Origin: Myxococcus sp. CA023
GTDB lineage: Bacteria > Myxococcota > Myxococcia > Myxococcales > Myxococcaceae
Length of the DNA: 42,873 bases
Reading direction: 5' to 3'
NCBI RefSeq assembly: GCF_010998615.1
Contig: NZ_JAAEAH010000079.1
Location: 1 to 42,873, forward strand
Positions 15,159 to 25,270 of this stretch are shown one piece after another (the first letter of the stretch is position 1; each line of letters opens with the position of its first letter). The notes beneath the pieces are model-generated. The model did not search any database and was not told the origin of the DNA. It was given only the letters and a program-made list of their open reading frames with translations. The position numbers and the translations under genes were made by a program.

Positions 15159-18059
15159 ATGTCCGAGCCCGACGTCATTTCCCTCAGAGGCGCCAAGGAG
15201 CACAACCTCAAGAACGTCTCCTTGGACATTCCCAAGAAAAAGCTCGTCGTCTTCACCGGCGTGTCTGGTTCGGGCAAGAGCTCGCTCGCCTTCGACACCC
15301 TCTACGCGGAAGGCCAGCGCCGCTACGTGGAGAGTCTCTCCGCATATGCCCGGCAGTTCCTGGGACAGATGGAGAAGCCGAAGTACGACACCATTCGCGG
15401 CCTGTCGCCCACCATCTCCATCGAGCAGAAGGCGGCCAGCAACAACCCCCGCTCCACGGTGGGCACCGTCACGGAAGTGCACGACTACCTGCGTGTGCTT
15501 TATGCCTCCATCGGGGTGCAGCATTGCCCCAACTGTGGCGTGAAGGTGGGCAAGCAGAGCGCGCAGCAGATTGTCGATGAAATCCTCAAGGCCCCCGCGG
15601 GCACCAAGCTCCAGGTGCTGGCGCCGCTGGTGACGAACCGCAAGGGCGAGCACAAGGACCTGCTCGCCGAGGCCCAGAAGCGCGGCTTCTCCCGTGCCCG
15701 CATCGACGGCGCGCTCAAGAGCCTGGAGGAGCGCATCGAGTTGGACAAGAAGTCCAAGCACGACATCGCGCTCGTCATCGACCGCGTGGTGCTCAAGCCG
15801 GACGTGAAGACGCGCCTCACCGACTCCGTGGAGACGGCGCTGCGTGAGGGCAAGGGCACGCTCATCATCACCGACGAGAAGGGCACGCTTGCCTCCGACC
15901 GGGTGATGTCCGAGCTCAATGCCTGCTCCAAGTGTGGCCTGTCCTTCGGTGATTTGACGCCCGCGTCCTTCTCCTTCAACAACCCCCTGGGCATGTGCAC
16001 GGACTGCAACGGCCTGGGCACCAAGCCGGAGATGGACCCGGACCTCATCGTCCCGGACACGTCACGCAGCATCCGCGATGGCGCCATCGAACCGTGGGCC
16101 GGCAGCATGAACCGCGGTGAGGGCTGGACGGCCGACTTCGTGGAGAGCCTGGCCAAGGCCTTCAAAATCGATCTGGACGTGCCCTATGCGAAGCTGACCA
16201 AGCGTGAGAAGGACACGCTGATGTACGGCGCCAATGGCAAGTCCTTCACCGTCGCGTGGGGCGAGGGCGGCAAGTACAAGATGGAATGGGAGGGTCTGGT
16301 CGAGCGCATGATGCGCAACTTCAAGACGACCACCTCCGAGGCGCGCCGCACCGAGCTCCAGAAGTACTTCAGCGACAAGCCCTGCCCATCCTGCAAGAGC
16401 GAGCGCCTGAAGCCAGAGAGCCGCGCGGTGAAGGTGCACGGGCGCAGCATCGTCGAGCTGAGCCGGCTGACCATCTCCGACTCGCTGGGATTCCTAGGCG
16501 ACATGGCCCTGTCCGCGCACGAGCGGAAGATCGCCACCGAGCTGCTGAAGGAGATTCGCAGCCGCCTGTCCTTCCTGGTGGACGTGGGCCTGGGCTACCT
16601 GATGCTGGACCGGACCGCGTCCACGCTGTCGGGCGGTGAGAGCCAGCGCATCCGGCTGGCGTCGCAGATGGGCAGTGAGTTGACGGGCGTCATCTACATC
16701 CTGGATGAGCCCTCCATCGGCCTGCACCAGCGCGACAACGGCAAGCTGCTGCTGACGCTCAAGCGCCTGCGGGATTTGGGCAACTCCGTCATCGTCGTGG
16801 AGCACGACGAGGAGACGATGGAGGAGGCGGACTGGCTGGTGGACTTCGGTCCGGGTGCGGGCGAACTGGGCGGCCAGGTGGTGGCCCAGGGCACTCCGGA
16901 GCAGGTCATGGCGAACGAGGCCAGCTCCACCGGCGCGTACCTCTCCGGGCGGCAGGAAATCGAGATTCCGCAGGAGCGCCGCAAGCCGGACCCGAAGCGC
17001 AAGCTGGTCATCCAGGGGGCGCAGGAGAACAACCTGAAGGACGTGGACGCGGAGATTCCGCTGGGCGTCTTCAGCGCGATCACCGGCGTGTCCGGCGCGG
17101 GCAAGTCCACGCTCATCAACGAGATTCTCTTCCCAGCCCTGGCGCGGCACCTCTACGAGAGCCGTGAATCCCCGGGCAAGCACAAGGCCGTGCTGGGCAT
17201 GGAGCACCTGGACAAGGTCATCGACATCGACCAGCGCCCCATCGGCCGCACGCCGCGCAGCAACCCGGCCACGTACACCAAGCTCTTCGACAACATCCGC
17301 GAGGTGTTCGCGATGACGCCCGAGGCGCGCGCGTTCGGCTACGGGCCGGGCCGCTTCAGCTTCAACATCAAGGGCGGCCGCTGCGAGGCGTGCGAAGGCG
17401 ACGGCGTGAAGCTGGTGGAGATGCACTTCCTGGCGGACGTCTACGTGCCCTGCGAGGTCTGCGCCGGCAAGCGCTTCAACGAGGCCACCCTGCGCGTGCG
17501 CTACAAGGGGAAGAACATCGCCGAGGTGCTCGACATGAGCGTGCGCGAGGCGATGGAGCACTTCGGCGCTCACCGCGACATCATGCGCGTGCTGCAGACG
17601 CTCCATGACGTCGGCCTGGGCTACATCCGCCTGGGGCAGCCCTCCCCCACCCTGTCCGGCGGCGAGGCCCAGCGCATCAAGCTGGCCCGCGAACTGGCGC
17701 GCGTGGCCACCGGGCGCACCCTCTACATCCTCGACGAGCCCACCACCGGCCTGCACTTCGAGGACATCCGCAAGCTGCTGTCCGTGCTCAACCGGCTGGT
17801 GGAGGCGGGCAACAGCGTGCTCGTCATCGAGCACAACCTGGACGTCATCAAGAGCGCGGATTGGATCATCGACCTGGGCCCCGAGGGCGGCGCGGGCGGC
17901 GGCAGGATTCTGGCCGCTGGCACGCCCGAGCAGGTCGCCGAGGTCGAAGGCAGCCACACCGGCCGCTACCTGGGCCACGTGCTCACCAAGGCCCGCAGGG
18001 CCCGCGTGGGCGTGCGTGTGGACGACCCGGTGTCCGTGAAGAAGGGCGCGCGGGCCTGA
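15159..18059 (+). CDS. uvrA: Excinuclease ABC subunit A
   Basis: DNA-damage recognition ATPase of nucleotide excision repair, acting as a dimer with UvrB. About 966 residues from the ATG at 15159, slightly above the usual ~940 because of a C-terminal tail. First ABC half: Walker A GVSGSGKSS at residues 34-42 and signature LSGGE at about 490. Second half: Walker A GVSGAGKST at about 643 and LSGGE at about 832. Zinc modules are visible as CSKC with CTDC (19-residue spacing) and as CEAC with CEVC in the second half. The frame is open further upstream to 15063, but family N-termini match from MSEPDVISLRGAKEHNL. No clear Shine-Dalgarno precedes it. Gene identity is secure. Confidence 0.98.
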   Translation: MSEPDVISLRGAKEHNLKNVSLDIPKKKLVVFTGVSGSGKSSLAFDTLYAEGQRRYVESLSAYARQFLGQMEKPKYDTIRGLSPTISIEQKAASNNPRSTVGTVTEVHDYLRVLYASIGVQHCPNCGVKVGKQSAQQIVDEILKAPAGTKLQVLAPLVTNRKGEHKDLLAEAQKRGFSRARIDGALKSLEERIELDKKSKHDIALVIDRVVLKPDVKTRLTDSVETALREGKGTLIITDEKGTLASDRVMSELNACSKCGLSFGDLTPASFSFNNPLGMCTDCNGLGTKPEMDPDLIVPDTSRSIRDGAIEPWAGSMNRGEGWTADFVESLAKAFKIDLDVPYAKLTKREKDTLMYGANGKSFTVAWGEGGKYKMEWEGLVERMMRNFKTTTSEARRTELQKYFSDKPCPSCKSERLKPESRAVKVHGRSIVELSRLTISDSLGFLGDMALSAHERKIATELLKEIRSRLSFLVDVGLGYLMLDRTASTLSGGESQRIRLASQMGSELTGVIYILDEPSIGLHQRDNGKLLLTLKRLRDLGNSVIVVEHDEETMEEADWLVDFGPGAGELGGQVVAQGTPEQVMANEASSTGAYLSGRQEIEIPQERRKPDPKRKLVIQGAQENNLKDVDAEIPLGVFSAITGVSGAGKSTLINEILFPALARHLYESRESPGKHKAVLGMEHLDKVIDIDQRPIGRTPRSNPATYTKLFDNIREVFAMTPEARAFGYGPGRFSFNIKGGRCEACEGDGVKLVEMHFLADVYVPCEVCAGKRFNEATLRVRYKGKNIAEVLDMSVREAMEHFGAHRDIMRVLQTLHDVGLGYIRLGQPSPTLSGGEAQRIKLARELARVATGRTLYILDEPTTGLHFEDIRKLLSVLNRLVEAGNSVLVIEHNLDVIKSADWIIDLGPEGGAGGGRILAAGTPEQVAEVEGSHTGRYLGHVLTKARRARVGVRVDDPVSVKKGARA

Positions 18060-18097
18060 CGACGCACCGCGCAATGCCTCCTGGGAAAATGGAGCGG

Positions 18098-18131
18098 GGG
18101 GACGGGGGTGCCTTCATTCACCCCCATCCCC
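18098..18131 (+). terminator. Hairpin downstream of uvrA
   Basis: Thirteen-base arms (18098-18110 and 18119-18131) of G-runs and C-runs pair with one mismatch around an 8-nt loop, about 40 nt after the uvrA stop. No T tract follows. Confidence 0.6.
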
Positions 18132-18139
18132 TCGCACCA

Positions 18140-18413
18140 CCTTGGAGGAAAGACATCATGGGAAATGATAGGGATATTCCAATGCCTGTCAAACCCAGGC
18201 AGGCGACTTGAGTTGTATTAACAAACACACACGCCCACCGGAATGACGCAGGCAGTCGGGCGGGAGATTTCCGACGGGGGTGCGGCCAGGAAAGCGCTGG
18301 GTGGCGCGGCGGGGCCCTTTCGTTCGGTGGAGTCCCGGCGGCCCGTTGGGTAGGGTGCCGCTTCTCAGAATCTAGGAGCCCCCACCTTTCGTCACGAGGG
18401 AGCACCCCGTCGC
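18140..18413 (+). promoter_or_regulatory. Leader and AT-rich promoter region of the POT transporter gene
   Basis: Between the uvrA hairpin and the POT gene lies a stretch much richer in A/T than its surroundings (about 18150-18232). It contains a TGCCTG/CAGGCA stem-loop at 18183-18201 and, 15 nt later, TTGTATTAACAA, a TTGT-N4-ACAA dyad. This is the likeliest promoter or operator site. The rest (18234-18400) is GC-rich with no feature I recognise. GAGGGAG lies about 11 nt before the ATG. Confidence 0.45.
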
Positions 18414-19868
18414 ATGGCCCAGGCAACCGCCGCGCAGAGCAACAAGTTCCCGCCGCAAATCCCCTTCATCATCGGTAACGAGGCGTGTGAGCGCTTCAGC
18501 TTCTACGGGATGCGGAACATCCTCACGGTGTTCCTCATCGACTACCTGCTGCGCACGCAGATACCGGACAACGCGCTGCGGGAGGCGGAAGCGAAGAGCC
18601 TGATGCACACGTTCATGGCGGGCGTGTACTTCTTCCCGCTCATCGGCGGCTACCTGGCGGACCGGTTCTTCGGGAAGTACCGCATCATCCTGGGCCTGAG
18701 CCTGATCTACTGCCTGGGCCACGCGTGCCTCGCCATCTTCGAGAACAACGTCACGGGGTTCTTCACGGGCCTGGCGCTCATCGCCATTGGCAGTGGCGGA
18801 ATCAAACCCTGCGTGGCGGCCATGGTGGGGGACCAGTTCAACGAGTCCAACAGCCACCTGGTGAAGAAGGTCTTCGCCATCTTCTACTGGACCATCAACT
18901 TCGGCTCGTTCTTCGCGTCGCTGTTCATCCCCCTGCTGCTCAAGCACTTCGGGCCGTCGGTGGCCTTCGGCATCCCCGGGGTGCTGATGTTCATCGCGAC
19001 GTTCATCTTCTGGGCGGGCCGTCACAAGTACGTCCGGGTGCCGGCCACGGGCGCCAACCCGCACAGCTTCTTCAAGGTGGTGGCCAGCGCGCTGCGCAAC
19101 CGGGGCCAGGGCGGCAGCTGGCTGGACGGCGCGAAGCGGGAGCACCCCGAGGAGGCCGTGGACGGCGTGAAGGCGGTGTTCAAGGTGAGCGCGCTGCTGC
19201 TCCCCTTCGTGCCCTTCTTCTGGATGCTCTTCGACCAGAAGGCGTCCACGTGGGTGGTGCAGGCCCGGGCCATGGACCCGCAGGTGGGGCCGTTCACCTT
19301 CCAGGCCAGCCAGATGCAGTTCGTGAATCCGCTGCTGGTGATGATTCTCATCCCCTTCCTGACGGCCGTCGTCTACCCGGCCTTCCAGCGCTTCGGCTGG
19401 GAGCTGACGCCGCTGCGGCGCATGCCCCTGGGGCTGGTGGTGGGCGCGCTGTCGTTCATCATCGCCGGCATCTTCCAGGTCACCATGGAAGGCGGCACGA
19501 CGCTGAACATCGCGTGGCAGATTCTGCCGTACATCGTGCTGACGCTGGGCGAAATCCTGATGTCCACCACGGGCCTGGAGTTCGCGTACACGCAGGCCCC
19601 TCGCGAGATGAAGGGCACCATCCAGAGCGTGTGGCTGGTGACGAACACGCTGGCCAACGCGGCGGTGGCCATCACCGCGAAGCTCAACGTCTTCACGGGC
19701 TCCGGGCAGTTCTTCTTCTACGCCGGCTTCGCCCTGGTGGCCGCAGTGGGAATGGCCCTGGTGGCCCGCCGCTACGTGGTGCGTGACTACTACCAGACGT
19801 CCGCGTCCATCCCCACCGAGGAGCGCTCCGCTGCCGGCGTGACGCCCGGCTCGGCGAAGTCCGCGTAG
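18414..19868 (+). CDS. POT-family proton-coupled peptide transporter
   Basis: 484-residue inner-membrane symporter of the major facilitator superfamily, expected to import di- and tripeptides with protons. The POT signature NEACERFSFYGMRN (the ExxERFxYYG motif in TM1), the loop DRFFGKYRIILG and the PTR2 block GSGGIKPCVAAMVGDQF are all present. Roughly a dozen hydrophobic segments cover the length. Phe replaces the first Tyr of the YYG element. A second, divergent POT paralogue lies convergently just downstream. For a proteolytic, predatory lifestyle peptide uptake makes sense, but that link is inference. The ATG at 18414 fits the family N-terminus. Confidence 0.93.
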   Translation: MAQATAAQSNKFPPQIPFIIGNEACERFSFYGMRNILTVFLIDYLLRTQIPDNALREAEAKSLMHTFMAGVYFFPLIGGYLADRFFGKYRIILGLSLIYCLGHACLAIFENNVTGFFTGLALIAIGSGGIKPCVAAMVGDQFNESNSHLVKKVFAIFYWTINFGSFFASLFIPLLLKHFGPSVAFGIPGVLMFIATFIFWAGRHKYVRVPATGANPHSFFKVVASALRNRGQGGSWLDGAKREHPEEAVDGVKAVFKVSALLLPFVPFFWMLFDQKASTWVVQARAMDPQVGPFTFQASQMQFVNPLLVMILIPFLTAVVYPAFQRFGWELTPLRRMPLGLVVGALSFIIAGIFQVTMEGGTTLNIAWQILPYIVLTLGEILMSTTGLEFAYTQAPREMKGTIQSVWLVTNTLANAAVAITAKLNVFTGSGQFFFYAGFALVAAVGMALVARRYVVRDYYQTSASIPTEERSAAGVTPGSAKSA

Positions 19869-19891
19869 CCAGGCGGTCAGCCCGCGCAGTG

Positions 19892-19924
19892 AACGCCGGT
19901 GCACCCGTGAGGTGTGCCGGCGTT
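19892..19924. terminator. Terminator hairpin 1 between convergent POT genes
   Basis: The arms 19892-19905 and 19911-19924 (AACGCCGG pairing with CCGGCGTT, extended by wobble pairs) surround a 5-nt loop. TTTGTGCTT-like sequence follows on the plus strand. It serves the left POT gene. Confidence 0.75.
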
Positions 19925-19962
19925 TGTGCTTCAGGCGTGGCGCCAGCAGCCCGCGAACAGAA

Positions 19963-19992
19963 ACGCCGGCGCCCCCATCGGGACGCCGGCGT
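19963..19992. terminator. Terminator hairpin 2 between convergent POT genes
   Basis: ACGCCGGCG at 19963-19971 pairs with CGCCGGCGT at 19984-19992, and an inner CCC/GGG extends the stem. It shares the ACGCCGG core with hairpin 1 and probably stops transcription from the right-hand POT gene. Confidence 0.7.
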
Positions 19993-20025
19993 CTGGACTT
20001 CAATCAGGGGGGAGTCCGCGACCTC

Positions 20026-21414
20026 TCAGGCCGCCGCCACCGAGCCGCCCTGCTGCGCGGAGGTGGGCGCGGCGGGCTTCACCTCGTCCGTGCCGTGCAT
20101 CATCCGCTTGAGGATGGGCGACACGACGAGCAGCAGCACGCCGGCGATGCCCGTTCCCACGGAGATGTAGAGGAACACGCTGAACTCGCCCAGCTTCTCC
20201 GAGTAGCCACCGAAGACACCGGCCAGCTTGTTGGCCGCCGCGTTCGCGAGGAACCACACGCCCATCATCGCGGAGACGATGCGCGCCGGCGCCACCTTGG
20301 TCACCATGGACAGGCCCACGGGCGACAGGCACAGCTCACCCATGGTGTGCAGCAGGTAGGCCATCACCACCCACCACGCCGCCGCCTTGCCCGTCGAGGC
20401 GCTCTCGCTGGAGGCGCCCAGCATGAAGAGGAAGCCGGCGGAGAGGAACAGCAGGCCCATGCTCATCTTCACCGGGATGCTCGGGTCCTTGCCGCGCGCG
20501 GCCAGCCAGCTCCACAGGCCGGCGAAAATCGGCGCCAACGTGACGATGAAGATGGAGTTGAAGTTCTGGAACCAGGTCGTCGGCACTTCCCAACCCAGGA
20601 TGCCGCGGTCCACCTTCGCGTTCGTGTAGAGGTTCATCAAACCGCCGGCCTGCTCGAACCCCGTCCAGAAGGCGACGACGAACAGCGCCATGATGAAGAT
20701 GACGAGGATGCGGTCGAACTCATCGCGGGTGAAGCCCGACTTCTCCGGGGTGCCCGGCTTCGCCTCGGCGGCGGCCACCATCCGCTCCGGCACCAAACCC
20801 ACCTGGCCCAGCAGCTTGCTCTGCAGCGACACGAAGGCGATCAGGCCCAGGAGCATGCCCACGCCGGCGGCGCCGAAGCCCCAGTGCCAGCCCACGCGCT
20901 CACCCAGCGTGCCGCAGATGAAGTTGCCGAGCACCGCGCCCAGGTTGATGCCCATGTAGAAGATGGTGAAGGCGCTGTCGCGGCGGCCGTCACCGGGCGC
21001 GTACAGCCCGCCCACCATGGTGGAGATGTTCGGCTTGAAGAAGCCGTTGCCGATGATGAGGAAGCCCAGGCCCGCGTAGAACATCGTCACGCTGGGCAAG
21101 GCCAGGATGAGGTGGCCTATCATCATCAACACGCCACCGAGCACCACCGCCCGGCGCTGCCCCATGTAGCGGTCCGCGATGAAGCCGCCGGCGATGGGCG
21201 TCAGGTACACCAGGCCCGTATAGGTACCGTAGAGGCTGAGTGCGTCCGCGGTGGACCAGCCAAATCCTCCGTTGACCTTGCTCGTGAGGAAGAGCACGAG
21301 CAGGCCACGCATGCCGTAATACGACATGCGCTCCCACATCTCAGTGAAGAACAGGAGGTAGAGCCCTCGCGGGTGCCCCTTGCGGGCATCACCCGCGGCT
21401 ACGGTGCCTTGCAT
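20026..21414 (-). CDS. POT-family peptide transporter, second paralogue
   Basis: 462-residue proton:oligopeptide symporter. It carries the full POT motif TEMWERMSYYGMRGLL (ExxERxxYYG), the loop ADRYMGQRRAVVLGG and the GNGFFKPNISTMVGGLY block of PTR2 transporters; about 12 membrane segments follow. Its sequence differs widely from the convergent neighbour, so this is not a recent tandem duplication. The end is an Ala/Gly-rich cytoplasmic tail. The ATG at 21414 has AAGGA upstream. Substrate preference (peptide length) cannot be read from sequence. Confidence 0.93.
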   Translation of the reverse strand: MQGTVAAGDARKGHPRGLYLLFFTEMWERMSYYGMRGLLVLFLTSKVNGGFGWSTADALSLYGTYTGLVYLTPIAGGFIADRYMGQRRAVVLGGVLMMIGHLILALPSVTMFYAGLGFLIIGNGFFKPNISTMVGGLYAPGDGRRDSAFTIFYMGINLGAVLGNFICGTLGERVGWHWGFGAAGVGMLLGLIAFVSLQSKLLGQVGLVPERMVAAAEAKPGTPEKSGFTRDEFDRILVIFIMALFVVAFWTGFEQAGGLMNLYTNAKVDRGILGWEVPTTWFQNFNSIFIVTLAPIFAGLWSWLAARGKDPSIPVKMSMGLLFLSAGFLFMLGASSESASTGKAAAWWVVMAYLLHTMGELCLSPVGLSMVTKVAPARIVSAMMGVWFLANAAANKLAGVFGGYSEKLGEFSVFLYISVGTGIAGVLLLVVSPILKRMMHGTDEVKPAAPTSAQQGGSVAAA

Positions 21415-21572
21415 GCAGGTCGTTTCCTTGAAAAAGGAGAGGTGCGACGAAAAAGTGGCGTGACTGTAGCAGACACGCGGGCCGTGCCCAGGAGGACACC
21501 TGAGCGGATAGGGAATTCCCCTTCTCTGCCGCCCGGACGCCGTGGGCCCGGGCGGGGCCTTTGCGTCCTGCG
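21415..21572. other. Intergenic region between POT gene and kinase gene
   Basis: This 158-bp gap follows the kinase operon and contains the promoter of the second POT gene (both read leftward). It includes the perfect 10-bp palindrome GGGAATTCCC at 21511-21520 and a C/G-rich potential stem near 21530-21560. No classical intrinsic terminator is clear. Confidence 0.4.
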
Positions 21573-24481
<2,909 letters not shown>

Positions 24482-24485
<4 letters not shown>

Positions 24486-25270
24486 CGCTTCACTCCTTCG
24501 GTCGTCAACACCATCGCATATTTGAGGGTGTCGGCGTCGTCCAGGAGTGCGAGGAAGCGTTCACAGAAAGCGTCATAGGGGCCGGCGCCCCCGAAGAAGG
24601 GCTCGGCGAGCGGGCGCAGCGTCCGGAAGCGGATGACCCAGTCCTCGCGGAGCCGCGCGTCCACCGCGCCCGCCGCCACGTAGAACGGGGAGATGTGAAC
24701 GCGCACGTCCACCAACCCGGCCTTGCGGAACAGGTGGAACAGCTTGCGGCCCGCGTGCAGGTCGAAGCGCGCCGCGCGCAGGGCGGCGAGCAGCTTCTGG
24801 CTCTCCTCCTGGAGGTCCTCCGGAAAGGGCCAGTTCCACAGCCCCACCCCGTCGATGTCCGCCACCACCACACGCCCACCGGGACGGACCACGCGCACCA
24901 GCTCCGCCAGCGCGGGGCCCGGCTCTCCCAGGTACTCGAAGACGTACTGGCACCAGACGTAGTCGAAGTGGTCGGCGGGCAGATGTGTATCCGGCAGCGC
25001 GCCCTGACGCAGCTCCACATTGGGCCTGCCCGCCAGCAGTCCCCGGGCCGCCGCCAGGTGTTCGGCCTGCGGCTCGATGCCCACCACGCGGCCGTGCGGC
25101 CCCACCACGTCCAGCATCTCCGAGGTGATGACGCCGGGACCACAGCCCACATCCAGTGCGGCGTCCCCGGGCTTCAGCCCGGTGAGCCTCAGCCGCTCCG
25201 CGTAGGAGGTGGCGCTCGCCTGCGCTTGCAGGCGGTGCACCTCCTGGGCCGACTCCATCAGGTAGGTCAT
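24482..25270 (-). CDS. SAM-dependent methyltransferase, class I
   Basis: 262-residue methyltransferase with the Rossmann SAM loop LDVGCGPGV (motif I), the acidic strand VVGIEP (motif II), YVWCQYVFEYL (motif IV) and VVRPGGRVVVADID (post-motif block). The C-terminal half with GRKLFHLFRKAGL resembles methyltransferase_11/UbiE-like enzymes acting on small molecules. The acceptor is unknown. Its start overlaps the PilZ-protein stop (ATGA) and its stop overlaps the kinase start (TTGA), so the three products are made in coupled fashion. A role in making or modifying a ligand for the kinase is possible but unproven; chemotaxis-type CheR features are absent. Confidence 0.88.

Noticed and set aside
16494..18074. 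526-codon minus-strand frame opposite uvrA
   Set aside because: Antisense of uvrA; no motif and no ribosome site.
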